A stretch of DNA of 64,000 nt from Pseudochelatococcus lubricantis (GTDB taxonomy: Bacteria > Pseudomonadota > Alphaproteobacteria > Rhizobiales > Beijerinckiaceae), in assembly GCF_011762225.1 (NCBI RefSeq), contig NZ_JAASQI010000001.1:1-64000 (forward strand), in the 5' to 3' direction. Each line of letters starts with the position of its first letter. Within the stretch, counting starts at the first letter, position 1. Below, piece by piece: positions 42,443 to 51,069 of this stretch. The notes beneath the pieces are model-generated. The model was not told the DNA's origin, made no database searches, and worked only from the letters and a program-made list of their open reading frames with translations. Made by a program: the position numbers and the translations under genes.

Positions 42443-44427
42443 TCAGCAACTCCCGCCTCCAGATTCTGGCCAATTACTGCGCGGCGGCGGCCGAGGCGAT
42501 GGGTTTCACCATGATGCGCACCGCCTATTCGACCTTCGTCAAGGAGACCGAGGACTTCTCCTGCCAGCTCATGACGCCGGAAGGGCTGACCTTCGCCTCG
42601 CCGATCACCACGGGCGCGACCTGGTATACGGGTCTGGATTACGGCCCGGTCATCCGGATGATTGACGATTACCGCGAAGGCGACGTCTATGCGGTGAACG
42701 ATCCCTACAGCGGCTTTGTCGCCACCCATACGCCGGACGTGCACCTGTGGATGCCGGTGTTCCGCGACGGGCAGCTGGTCTGCTTCGTGGGCAACCATGT
42801 CCATAACACCGACATGGGCGGTGCCGTACCGGCCTCGCTGTCGCGCACGCTGACGGAGGTGCATCAGGAAGGCATCCGCTTCCCGCCGGTCCGCATCATG
42901 CGCGACGGGGTGCTGGACGAGCGGCTGCTGAAGATCATCGACATGAACGTCCGCTCTCCCACCCAGAACCGCGGCGACCTGGACGCGCAGCTCGCCTGCC
43001 TCGTGACGGGCGAGCGCAAGGTGCATGAGATCATCGACCGCTTCGGCACCGAAGAGTTCATGGCCGGAAGCCAGCAACTGCTGGCTTACGCCGAATCCCA
43101 GGCCCGCCAGATCATCGCCTCGATCCCGGACGGGGAATATGTCTTCTCGGAATTCGCCGACGAGGACAGCGTGGACGGCGTGCCCTGCCGGATCAATATC
43201 CGGATGACCATTGCCGGGGACAGCGTCGATCTGGACTACACCGGCAGCGATCCGCAGGTCGTTTCGTCGCTGAACATGCCGACCGGCGGCAACATCCGCC
43301 ATTCGCTGATCACCGTGGGGCTGATCTACAGCCTGCACACGCTGCGGCCCGACGCGCTGCTGAACGCCGGCACGGTCCGGATCCTGACGGGCACCCTGCC
43401 CCTCGGCACCATCGTCAATCCGGTGGCGCCGGCGGCCGTGGGCATGCGCAGCCTGATCAGCGCCGTCAATCAGGCGGCCATCTTCGGCCTGTTCTCGCAG
43501 GCGGTGCCGGAGAGGATGCCTGCCTGCCCGGCGGGCGGTTCGAGCTTGCTGAACGTGCGGGCGGTGGCCAGCGACGGGCAGCGGATCATCGCCTCCATCG
43601 GCCCGGTAGGCGGCGGTGCGGGCGGTGGCCCGACCGCGGACGGGCAGGAAGGCTGCGGCGCCAACTCCGCCTTCCTGAAAAACACGCCGGTGGAGATCAA
43701 CGAGGCCGAGGTACCGATCCACATCATCCGTTATGGCGTCGTTCCCAATACCGGCGGCGCTGGTCGCTGGCGGGGCGGCAATGCAGCGGTGATGGAGTTT
43801 CGCATGCGCACCCCGGAGGCGATGGTGACCGCCCGCAACCGCAACCGCGCCAGCCTCGCCGCCTGGGGCGTGCTGGGCGGCAAGGCGGGAGCCAACGCGC
43901 GCTTTACCCGCAACCCCGGCACCGACCACGCCGTCGAGTTGGGCAATACCGACATCGTTCCCTGCGAGCCGGGCGACGTGATCCGCAGCCAGGGCCCGGG
44001 CGGCGGCGGGTATGGCCATCCGTTCGACCGTCCGGTGGAAGCGGTACTGGAGGATGTCGAAAGCGGCTTCGTCTCCGTCAACCATGCCCGCGATGCCTAT
44101 GGCGTGATCGTCGTCGACGGCGCGGTCGACATGGCGGCGACAGCCCGACTGCGCGGCACGCGCGCGGCGCCGGAGGACCATTTCGACTTCGGCCCCAATC
44201 GCTCCGCCTTCGAAGCCGTCTGGAGCCGCCGGAACTATGATGCCATGACCGAGATCATGTCGCTCGTTCCGATCAACTGGCGTCATTTCGTCAAGCACCG
44301 GCTGTTCAGGGCGGCCGAGACCCTTGACACGTCCCTGTCCCCCGAAAGCATCCGGGAGACATACGCAAAGTTGCAGGCCAGCTTCAATGAGCTGCCATCC
44401 ATCGATCTGACCGTTTCCGAGCAATGA
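42439..44427 (+). CDS. hyuB: Hydantoinase/oxoprolinase family subunit B (HyuB)
   Basis: The 662-aa protein follows HyuB throughout: SNSRLQILANYCAAAAEAMG, FTMMRTAYSTFVKETEDFSC, HTPDVHLWMPVF, GNHVHNTDMGGAVPASLSRT, then PRNPGTDHAVE-like C-terminal segments (FTRNPGTDHAVELG) and GPGGGGYGHPFDRPVEAVLE. It pairs with the preceding A subunit (ATGA overlap at 42439). Its 3' end overlaps the OYE gene, so all are translated from one message. Intact length and no missing motif. Confidence 0.87.
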   Translation: MISNSRLQILANYCAAAAEAMGFTMMRTAYSTFVKETEDFSCQLMTPEGLTFASPITTGATWYTGLDYGPVIRMIDDYREGDVYAVNDPYSGFVATHTPDVHLWMPVFRDGQLVCFVGNHVHNTDMGGAVPASLSRTLTEVHQEGIRFPPVRIMRDGVLDERLLKIIDMNVRSPTQNRGDLDAQLACLVTGERKVHEIIDRFGTEEFMAGSQQLLAYAESQARQIIASIPDGEYVFSEFADEDSVDGVPCRINIRMTIAGDSVDLDYTGSDPQVVSSLNMPTGGNIRHSLITVGLIYSLHTLRPDALLNAGTVRILTGTLPLGTIVNPVAPAAVGMRSLISAVNQAAIFGLFSQAVPERMPACPAGGSSLLNVRAVASDGQRIIASIGPVGGGAGGGPTADGQEGCGANSAFLKNTPVEINEAEVPIHIIRYGVVPNTGGAGRWRGGNAAVMEFRMRTPEAMVTARNRNRASLAAWGVLGGKAGANARFTRNPGTDHAVELGNTDIVPCEPGDVIRSQGPGGGGYGHPFDRPVEAVLEDVESGFVSVNHARDAYGVIVVDGAVDMAATARLRGTRAAPEDHFDFGPNRSAFEAVWSRRNYDAMTEIMSLVPINWRHFVKHRLFRAAETLDTSLSPESIRETYAKLQASFNELPSIDLTVSEQ

Positions 44428-45644
44428 GAGCCGCGATGAGCACCACGATCCAATGCCGGGCCAGCCGCCCGGCCTCCGACAACAGCCCGATGCTGTTCAC
44501 GCCCTACCGGGTCCGGGATGTCGTCTTCCCCAACCGGCTGGTTCTGGCGCCGATGCAGATGTATGTCGCCGGCCCCGACGGCAAGCTCAACGACTGGCAT
44601 TTCCAGCACCTTGCCCGTTTTGCCACCGGCGGCTTCGGCACCGTGATGACCGAGGCGCTGATGGTGGAGGCCCGGGGCCGCAACACCTATGGCGACTGCG
44701 GTATCTGGGACGATGGCCATGTCGCCCCGCTGCGTCGCCTCGTCGATTTCCTGCACGCCCAGGGCACCCTGGCGGCCGCGCAGCTCCATCACGCCGGCCC
44801 CAAGGCATCGCGGCAACGCCCGTGGGAGGGACGCGGCCCGCTCGGCGAGGCGGAGGCCGCCCGTGGCGAGCCGGCCTGGCAGCCGGTGGCCGCCGCGATG
44901 AACAAGACCCTGGACAACTGGCACGAGCCGCGCATGGCGACTGTCGACGACATCCGCGAGATTGTCGCAGCCTATGGCCAGGGCGCCCGGCGGGCTGACG
45001 AGGCGGGCTTCGACGTGCTCGATATCCATGCGGCGCACGGATATCTGATCCATTCCTTCCTCTCGCCGGTAAATAACGACCGCACCGACGCATATGGCGG
45101 CTCGCGGGAAGGCCGGATGCGGCTGGCGCTGGAGATCGCCGAGGAACTCAGGAAATACTGGCCCGCCGGCAAGCCGCTGTTCTTCCGGCTGTCCTGCGTC
45201 GACTGGCGCCCCGACTTGGACAATCGCGAGGATGGCTGGACACTGGAGGATTCCGTGGTGCTGGCGCGGGAGCTGAAGGCGCGCGGCGTGGATGTGATCG
45301 ACTGTTCCTCGGGCGGTATCCGCTCGGCCAGCTCCGGCACCGACTTCCTGCTGAAGCGGCAGCCGCTGCGCAAGGGTCATCAGGTTCCCTATGCGGACCG
45401 CATCCGCCGCGATGCCGAGATCCCGACCATGGCGGTCGGGGTGATCCTCGACGGGCCGCAGGCCGAGGCGATCCTGCAGGCCGGCAAGGCCGACCTGATC
45501 GCCATCGGGCGGGAGGCTCTGGTCGATCCGCACTGGGCGCTGAATGCCGCGCGGGCGCTGAATGTCGAGAACCCCTGGTCCATGTGGCCGGCGTCCTACG
45601 GCTGGTGGCTGAAGATGCGCGAGGACATCGGAATCGCCGACTGA
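44424..45644 (+). CDS. NADH:flavin oxidoreductase, Old Yellow Enzyme (YqjM-like) family
   Basis: The 406-aa TIM-barrel flavoenzyme shows LFTPYRVRDVVFPNRLVLAP, AAQLHHAGPKASRQRPW (catalytic His pair HH), FDVLDIHAAHGYLIHSFLSP, NDRTDAYGGSREGRMR and ADLIAIGREALVDPHWALNA. It binds FMN and probably reduces an activated C=C bond or, like histamine/trimethylamine dehydrogenases, acts on amines. It lacks the iron-sulfur/ADP-binding C-terminal half of the larger dehydrogenases. Coupled to hyuB by an ATGA overlap. MSTTIQ at 44436 is an alternative start. Confidence 0.83.
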   Translation: MRAAMSTTIQCRASRPASDNSPMLFTPYRVRDVVFPNRLVLAPMQMYVAGPDGKLNDWHFQHLARFATGGFGTVMTEALMVEARGRNTYGDCGIWDDGHVAPLRRLVDFLHAQGTLAAAQLHHAGPKASRQRPWEGRGPLGEAEAARGEPAWQPVAAAMNKTLDNWHEPRMATVDDIREIVAAYGQGARRADEAGFDVLDIHAAHGYLIHSFLSPVNNDRTDAYGGSREGRMRLALEIAEELRKYWPAGKPLFFRLSCVDWRPDLDNREDGWTLEDSVVLARELKARGVDVIDCSSGGIRSASSGTDFLLKRQPLRKGHQVPYADRIRRDAEIPTMAVGVILDGPQAEAILQAGKADLIAIGREALVDPHWALNAARALNVENPWSMWPASYGWWLKMREDIGIAD

Positions 45645-45693
45645 CCCTCGGGGCGGCATGCCGCCCCGCCTCTCATCCTTCAAGGATATGGCC

Positions 45694-47043
45694 ATGGCTC
45701 ACTCCATCTTTGCGCCGGATTACGTTGCCGAACCCTATTGGTGGCAGGCGTTTCGGCCGCATAACGGCAGCACCGATCCGCTTCCCCAGGTGGCCGACGC
45801 GGTTGTGGTCGGCGGCGGCTACGCCGGAATCTGCTGCGCAACCGAGCTTGCCGCCGGCGGACGCGATGTTGCGGTTCTGGACGCGGGCCCGCTGGGCGGC
45901 GGCGCCTCCAGCCGGTCGGGCGGCCAGGTGACCGGCGGCGTCAACATCCAGAAAAAGGCCAATCAGGCCATGGCCGGCAACCGCAGCCCGGAGGCGCAAC
46001 GCCTCCTGGAACGGCGGTTGAGCGACGCCTCCGCCTCCTACCGCTGGCTGAAGGAAGTCATCACCGGCGACGGCATCGACTGCGACTATGTGCAGAACGG
46101 CCGGCTGACCGCGCTCTGGGCTGCGGATCACTTCGCCGCGTGGAAGGCGCGGCTGCCGCAGCTCAACTCCCTGACGGATTCCGACGCGGTGATGCTGACG
46201 CGCGACGAACTGGCGGCGGAACTGGGCACCACGGCCTATCACGGCGCGGCATTCATCAGGAACGCCGGTCATCTGAACCCGTCGGCCTTCTACGGCGGGC
46301 TGCTGCGTCGCGCCATGGCGCAGGGCGTACGCGGCTGGGGCGGCGTGCAGGTGACGGCGGTGAAGCGCACCACCGACGGCTTCACGGTCCAGACCCCGCG
46401 AGGCGAGATCCGCTGCGGTCAGGTGGTGCTGGCGCTGAACGGTTCGAGCGGCCAGCTGGACGCCGAGCTGGCGCGCAGCGTGGTTCCGGTGACGAGCCAC
46501 ATGATTGCGACCGAGCCGTTGCCGGAAGGGCTGGCGCGCGAGATCATCCGCAACGACAGGGCCGTTTCGGAATCGCGGCGGGTCGTGAATCACTATCGCC
46601 TGTCCGGCGATGGCCAGCGGCTGGTGTTCGGCGGGCGGGCGCGCTTCACGCCCACTTCTGAAGAAACCACAGCCCGGTTGCTGCACCAGATGATGGTGCA
46701 GCGCTACCCCCGACTGGCCGGGGTGAAGATCACCCATAGTTGGGGCGGCGATGTCTCGATGACGCTGGACTACATGCCCCATATCGGCGGCCGCGAGGGA
46801 TTGCACTGGGTTTTCGGCTGCAACGGCAGCGGCGTGACCATGATGTCCTGGCTGGGCCACATGCTGGGCCGCAAGCTGCGCGAGGGCGTGAATGAGCCGG
46901 TCTGCGCCTTCGACGGGCAACCCCTGCCGCGCCACGCCCTCTATTATGGTAACCCGTGGTTTATGTTCGCGCTCGGCAGCTATTATCAGATGCTCGACGC
47001 CATGGACCACCGCAGATCGAAGCCAGAACAGGGAACCAGATGA
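45694..47043 (+). CDS. FAD-dependent amine/amino-acid oxidase (DadA/PuuB-like)
   Basis: The 449-aa protein has the GR2 fold of DAO-type oxidases: PYWWQAFRPHNG, VADAVVVGGGYAGICCATEL (dinucleotide-binding near residue 30), GGGASSRSGGQVTGGVN, and a C-terminal LDYMPHIGGREGLHWVFGCN with SGVTMMSWLGHMLG. This layout matches gamma-glutamylputrescine oxidase and related enzymes that oxidise secondary amines. ATG 45694 has AAGGA at 7 nt, better than the two in-frame ATGs upstream. It overlaps the ABC ATPase gene (47040). With the transporter type, it suggests that amine oxidation is a step of the pathway. Confidence 0.82.
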   Translation: MAHSIFAPDYVAEPYWWQAFRPHNGSTDPLPQVADAVVVGGGYAGICCATELAAGGRDVAVLDAGPLGGGASSRSGGQVTGGVNIQKKANQAMAGNRSPEAQRLLERRLSDASASYRWLKEVITGDGIDCDYVQNGRLTALWAADHFAAWKARLPQLNSLTDSDAVMLTRDELAAELGTTAYHGAAFIRNAGHLNPSAFYGGLLRRAMAQGVRGWGGVQVTAVKRTTDGFTVQTPRGEIRCGQVVLALNGSSGQLDAELARSVVPVTSHMIATEPLPEGLAREIIRNDRAVSESRRVVNHYRLSGDGQRLVFGGRARFTPTSEETTARLLHQMMVQRYPRLAGVKITHSWGGDVSMTLDYMPHIGGREGLHWVFGCNGSGVTMMSWLGHMLGRKLREGVNEPVCAFDGQPLPRHALYYGNPWFMFALGSYYQMLDAMDHRRSKPEQGTR

Positions 47044-48092
47044 ACAAGTCCGTCTCGCTTACGCTGACCGACATCTCGAAGAGATATGGCCAGGTGACGG
47101 CATTGAAGCCGATGAACCTTGAGGTCGCTCCCGGAGAGCTGATCGCGCTGCTGGGACCATCGGGCTGCGGCAAGACCACGACATTGCGGATCATCTCGGG
47201 TTTCGAGACTCCGGATACGGGTTCGGTCCGCATCGGAACGCGCGACGTGACGGGGCTGTCTCCCAACATGCGCGACATCGGCCTGATGTTTCAGAACTAT
47301 GCGCTGTTTCCGCACATGACCGTCGCCGAGAATGTCGGCTTCGGCCTGAAGATGCGCGGGATCGCGAAAGCCGAGGCGGCCCGCCGGATCGAGACCGCCC
47401 TCGACATGGTCAGGATGCGCAACTTCGGCGACCGGGCGATCAGCCAGCTGTCGGGCGGCCAGCAGCAGCGGATTGCTCTGGCGCGGTCGCTGGTGGTCAA
47501 CCCCTCCGTCCTGCTTCTGGACGAGCCGCTCGGCGCGCTGGACAAGAAGCTGCGCGAGGAAATGCAGTTCGAACTGCGGCAATTGCAGCGCAGCTTCTGC
47601 ATCACCTCAATCCTTGTCACCCACGATCAGGAAGAGGCGCTCACCATGAGCGACCGCGTCGCGGTGATGGGTGCAGGCGAAATCCGGCAGATCGGCACGC
47701 CTCAGGATATCTACGCCCGGCCGAATTCAATCTTCGTGTCGGAGTTTCTCGGAACCAGCAACATCTTCAGCGGAAAGCTCCGGTCGGGATTCTTCGTCGC
47801 CGATGGCGTGCCGGCGCTGCGGATCGCGTGTACGGGTGAGCCGGATGGCCCCTCGTCTCTCGTCTTCCGCCCCGAGAAGCTGCAGATCACCGCCGCCGGC
47901 AAGGGGCAGATCAACGCCCGGGTGCGCGACGTAGTGTTCCGCGGCAGCCAGTACACCTACGAGCTGACCGTGGACGGCCATGAGAAGCCGGTCATCGTCT
48001 ACAGCCAGCAGTCCTTCGACCTGCCCGGCGACGGCGTCGTCGGCCTCGACTGGTCGGATGCGCCCGTGCTTCTGCGCGAGGTGGCGGAATGA
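47040..48092 (+). CDS. ABC transporter ATP-binding protein (PotA/FbpC-like)
   Basis: The 350-aa ATPase has Walker A LLGPSGCGKTTTL, the Q-loop LMFQNYALFPHM, signature LSGGQQQRIALARSL, Walker B VLLLDEPLGALD and the H-loop VTHDQEEAL. A C-terminal TOBE/OB domain (residues 240-350) is typical of spermidine and thiamin importers. ATG 47040 is used because the preceding gene stops at 47041-47043. It powers the importer formed with the two permeases and the binding protein at the operon start. No residue is missing. Confidence 0.9.
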   Translation: MNKSVSLTLTDISKRYGQVTALKPMNLEVAPGELIALLGPSGCGKTTTLRIISGFETPDTGSVRIGTRDVTGLSPNMRDIGLMFQNYALFPHMTVAENVGFGLKMRGIAKAEAARRIETALDMVRMRNFGDRAISQLSGGQQQRIALARSLVVNPSVLLLDEPLGALDKKLREEMQFELRQLQRSFCITSILVTHDQEEALTMSDRVAVMGAGEIRQIGTPQDIYARPNSIFVSEFLGTSNIFSGKLRSGFFVADGVPALRIACTGEPDGPSSLVFRPEKLQITAAGKGQINARVRDVVFRGSQYTYELTVDGHEKPVIVYSQQSFDLPGDGVVGLDWSDAPVLLREVAE

Positions 48093-48958
48093 ACGCCGTC
48101 ACCACCCAACCCCGCCGCCCCCCCAGACGCTACCGCGTCGCCAATGCCTGGTGGACCGTTCCGGCGGTCCTCTATCTGGTGCTGTTCTTCGTCACACCGA
48201 TGCTGACCAATGCCTGGCGCAGCACCGGCTCCCCGGCAGCGGCCGGAGCGCGGGGCATCTGGGAGAACTACGCGGTTCTCGTCACCGACCCGTTCTATTT
48301 CGGCGTCCTGCGCGAGACCATCCTCGTCGCGGTGATCGTCACGCTGGTTTGCATCCTGCTCGGCTATCCGCTGGCTTACTTCATGGTGCGGAAGGCCGGT
48401 CGCTGGAAGGGGCTGATCCTGTTCTGCCTGATCGCGCCGCTGCTGACCTCGGTGGTGATGCGGGCGTTCGGCTGGCGGGTGCTGTTCGCCAACCGCGGTT
48501 TGATGAACTCCGTGCTCATCGACTGGGGGCTTCTCGAACGGCCGGTCAACCTCGTGAACCATCCGGTCTCTGTCTATGTGGCGCTGATCCAGATTCTGCT
48601 GCCTTTCATGGTGCTGTCGATCTCTTCGGTGCTACAGGCGATTCCGCGCAACCTTGAGGAGGCGGCCCGGATGCTTGGCGCCAGCAAGCTGCGCGCCTTC
48701 TTCCACGTGACGCTGCCGCTCAGCGTGGAGGGCATCATCACCGGCGCCATTCTGGTTTTCGTCCTGTGCAACGGCAATTTCGTCGCCGCGCTGCTTCTGG
48801 GCGGCAACTCCGTGAAGACGCTGCCGCTGCTGATCTACCAGCAGTTCAACCTGACCCAGGACACCTCTTTCGCCGGCGCCATGGGCAACGTGCTGCTGGT
48901 GATCGCCCTGCTGGGGTTGTGGGCGCAATCGAAATTCGCCAGAAAGCAGGGAGGCTGA
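48089..48958 (+). CDS. ABC transporter permease (PotB-like)
   Basis: The 289-aa membrane protein has about six helices and the inner-membrane component loop EEAARMLGASKLRAFFHVTL that docks to the ATPase (EAA motif). The N-terminal 20 residues are basic and cytoplasmic, followed by AWWTVPAVLYLVLFFVTPML. It overlaps the ATPase gene by 4 nt. It forms the channel with the next permease. Confidence 0.88.
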   Translation: MNAVTTQPRRPPRRYRVANAWWTVPAVLYLVLFFVTPMLTNAWRSTGSPAAAGARGIWENYAVLVTDPFYFGVLRETILVAVIVTLVCILLGYPLAYFMVRKAGRWKGLILFCLIAPLLTSVVMRAFGWRVLFANRGLMNSVLIDWGLLERPVNLVNHPVSVYVALIQILLPFMVLSISSVLQAIPRNLEEAARMLGASKLRAFFHVTLPLSVEGIITGAILVFVLCNGNFVAALLLGGNSVKTLPLLIYQQFNLTQDTSFAGAMGNVLLVIALLGLWAQSKFARKQGG

Positions 48959-48959
48959 G

Positions 48960-49775
48960 ATGAGCCTTGTTACCGTCCGAAAGCGCCGCGAGATGAGCGG
49001 GCTGGCGCTCGGCCTCTATACGGTGGCGCTGCTGACGTTCGTCATGCTGCCGATCGTGCTGGTGGTGATTGCGTCTTTTTCCTCGGCCAGTTTCATCCAG
49101 TTCCCGATCCGGGGCTGGTCGCTGAAATGGTATGTGAGGGCCATCGAATACGGACCGTTCATGAAGTCGCTGTGGATCAGCATCCAGTTGGCGGTCGCCT
49201 CGACGTTGGCCGGCTGTCTGCTGGGCGTGCCGGCGGCGCTGGCGCTGGCACGCAGCCGGACCGCCGCCGCGCGGACACTGGCGGCCTTTCTGGTGGCGCC
49301 GATCTCGATCCCGGCCATCGTCCTCGGCTTCGCGCTTCTGTATTATCTTTCGGCCGTCGGGATCGGGGTCTCGTTCTTCGGGCTGTGGGTTGCCCACACC
49401 GTGGTGGCCATACCCTACATCGCCCGCACGGTTCTGGCGGTCTATCGCTCGGTCCCGGAAAACCTTGAGGAAGCCGCCGCCATCCTTGGCGCCTCGCGCT
49501 TATCCACCTTGCGCCATGTGACCCTGCCCATGGTCCGGCCCGGAATCTTCGCGGGCTCGATGTTCGCCGCGCTGATCTCCTTCGACAACCTCTCGCTGTC
49601 ATTCTTCTTCGGCTCGGCGTCGGCCACGACGCTGCCTGTGGTGATGCTGAGCTACATGGAGAACCAGTTCGACCCCGCAATCGCGGCCATCAGCGCTATC
49701 CAGATGCTGATAGCGTTGGCGGTGCTATTGCTGCTTGAACGGCTTTACGGTCTCGACACGCTGGTGGCCGCCTAG
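48960..49775 (+). CDS. ABC transporter permease (PotC-like)
   Basis: The 271-aa membrane protein has six predicted helices, starting with LYTVALLTFVMLPIVLVVIA, and the EAA loop LEEAAAILGASRLSTLRHVT. It begins 1 nt after the stop of the preceding permease and completes the transporter. It is the last structural gene of the operon; a strong hairpin follows 5 bp after its stop. Confidence 0.88.
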   Translation: MSLVTVRKRREMSGLALGLYTVALLTFVMLPIVLVVIASFSSASFIQFPIRGWSLKWYVRAIEYGPFMKSLWISIQLAVASTLAGCLLGVPAALALARSRTAAARTLAAFLVAPISIPAIVLGFALLYYLSAVGIGVSFFGLWVAHTVVAIPYIARTVLAVYRSVPENLEEAAAILGASRLSTLRHVTLPMVRPGIFAGSMFAALISFDNLSLSFFFGSASATTLPVVMLSYMENQFDPAIAAISAIQMLIALAVLLLLERLYGLDTLVAA

Positions 49776-49779
49776 TAGC

Positions 49780-49815
49780 TTGGGCTGCGGCGGCTATCCG
49801 GCCGCCGCAGCCCAA
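49780..49815 (+). terminator. Strong hairpin between the permease and lysR genes
   Basis: TTGGGCTGCGGCGGC and GCCGCCGCAGCCCAA form a perfect 15-bp stem with a 6-nt loop. No U-run follows; instead the lysR ribosome-binding site AGGAGGGG begins 4 bp later. It may end the operon, stabilise the 3' end, or limit read-through into lysR. Confidence 0.55.
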
Positions 49816-49834
49816 ACAGGAGGGGCAGGCCGCA

Positions 49835-50782
49835 TTGGTCACCGGAACCAAGCTCAACGCGCGCAACCTCGGCTATCTGGTCAAGATCGCCGAATCCGGC
49901 AGTTTCTCGCGGGCGTCCATCGTGCTGGGCGTCACCCAGTCCGTGCTCAGCCGTCATGTGCAGGAGCTGGAGGCGGAGGCCGGCACGACCATCTTTCACC
50001 GCACCGGCCGCGGGCTGGTCGAGACGCGCGAGGGCGCCCTGATCATCGAGATGGCCCGGCGTATCCTGAGCGACATCGAGCAGGTCCGCGAACTGATCGA
50101 CGAGAGCAAGGACTTCAATCCCGGCAGGCTGAGGATCGGCCTCATCCCCTCGCTGGCGGCCATCGCCACGGTTCCGCTGATCCGCAGGCTGTCGGAGATG
50201 CTCCCCGACACCCGACTGCTTATCCAGGAAGCGGCGGGCGGCACACTTGTCGAATGGCTGAACGACAGCCGGCTCGACATCGCCTGCCTCGACGACGGGC
50301 CGATGCTCAAGCGCTTCAATCCGATCCCCATCGCCAGCAACCCGCTGTATCTGGTCTGCCACCGCGATGATATCCGGCTTCCGCCGGAGACGCCGGTCGC
50401 CGATCTGCATCGCTACCCGCTCGTGCTGTCCGGCAAGGAGCACATCACCCGCCGGCAGATCGAGCAGGTGGCACGGTCGCGCAACGTGACGCTGAACGTG
50501 GTCTATGAATCCGGCAGCCTCTGGTCGGTGATCAAGATCACGGACAGCGGGATGGCCATGGGGATTCTGCCCTATCTGGCGACGTTCCACCCGAACTGGC
50601 AACGCAGCAAGCTGATCCAGCCGGCGGTGACGCGGGCCCTGTGCGTCGCGACGCCGCTGCGGCAGGCGCCGGCACGCTCCCGCCGGATACTGGAAGCCGT
50701 CAGGGACGAGATCCAGAATCTGCAGAAGCAGCTCGGCTCGCAGGTCACCACCCCGGTGCCGCGCGGGCACCAGAATCCATGA
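49835..50782 (+). CDS. LysR-family transcriptional regulator
   Basis: The 315-aa protein has the LysR HTH (NLGYLVKIAESGSFSRASIV, then LGVTQSVLSRHVQELEAEAG) and a substrate-binding domain from about residue 95 (RLRIGLIPSLAAIATVPLIR, then LQEAAGG-like IQEAAGGTLVEWL). It starts at TTG 49835; AGGAGGGG 9 nt upstream and the lack of a nearer ATG or GTG decide this. It sits on the same strand, just after the catabolic operon, and probably controls it in response to the substrate. The dyad at 39247 is a candidate target. Confidence 0.85.
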   Translation: MVTGTKLNARNLGYLVKIAESGSFSRASIVLGVTQSVLSRHVQELEAEAGTTIFHRTGRGLVETREGALIIEMARRILSDIEQVRELIDESKDFNPGRLRIGLIPSLAAIATVPLIRRLSEMLPDTRLLIQEAAGGTLVEWLNDSRLDIACLDDGPMLKRFNPIPIASNPLYLVCHRDDIRLPPETPVADLHRYPLVLSGKEHITRRQIEQVARSRNVTLNVVYESGSLWSVIKITDSGMAMGILPYLATFHPNWQRSKLIQPAVTRALCVATPLRQAPARSRRILEAVRDEIQNLQKQLGSQVTTPVPRGHQNP

Positions 50783-50845
50783 ACCTTCCCGGAGGACAGC
50801 GATACTGCCGAAAGCCGCGGTTACCCGCAGCTTTCGGCGGCCTTA

Positions 50846-51050
50846 AAGCGTTTTCAAGCAAAGCGGGTACCGGTTTGCGTGAAGAAAGCGCGTAATATCA
50901 AAAACTTATAGCATTTCGGCGTTTCAATAAAATGTCGAAATGCTATAAGACAATTTCAGCAAAAGTAGACGCCACTTTTGCTGAAATGTTTTAAAAACAA
51001 AGACATAGATCATCGTCGCGTTTCAACAAAACCGAGAAATGCTCCAGATC
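50846..51050. repeat. Mosaic intergenic repeat (RIME-like) with two long hairpins
   Basis: The segment starting AAAGCGTTTTCAAGCAAAGC and continuing to GTTTGCGTGAAGAAAGCGCG resembles the short dispersed intergenic repeats of Rhizobiales. It is followed by a 13-bp inverted repeat (50906-50918 and 50936-50948) and a perfect 14-bp one (50953-50966 and 50974-50987, ATTTCAGCAAAAGT). The 287-bp gap between lysR and the hydrolase holds no gene. Confidence 0.6.
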
Positions 51051-51069
51051 CGCTGACGGCAGGTGTCCG

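Noticed and set aside
42433-44424. 663-codon minus-strand open frame opposite hyuB
   Set aside because: It mirrors hyuB exactly, is His/Arg/Asp-rich and shows no family motif; hyuB itself is well supported.
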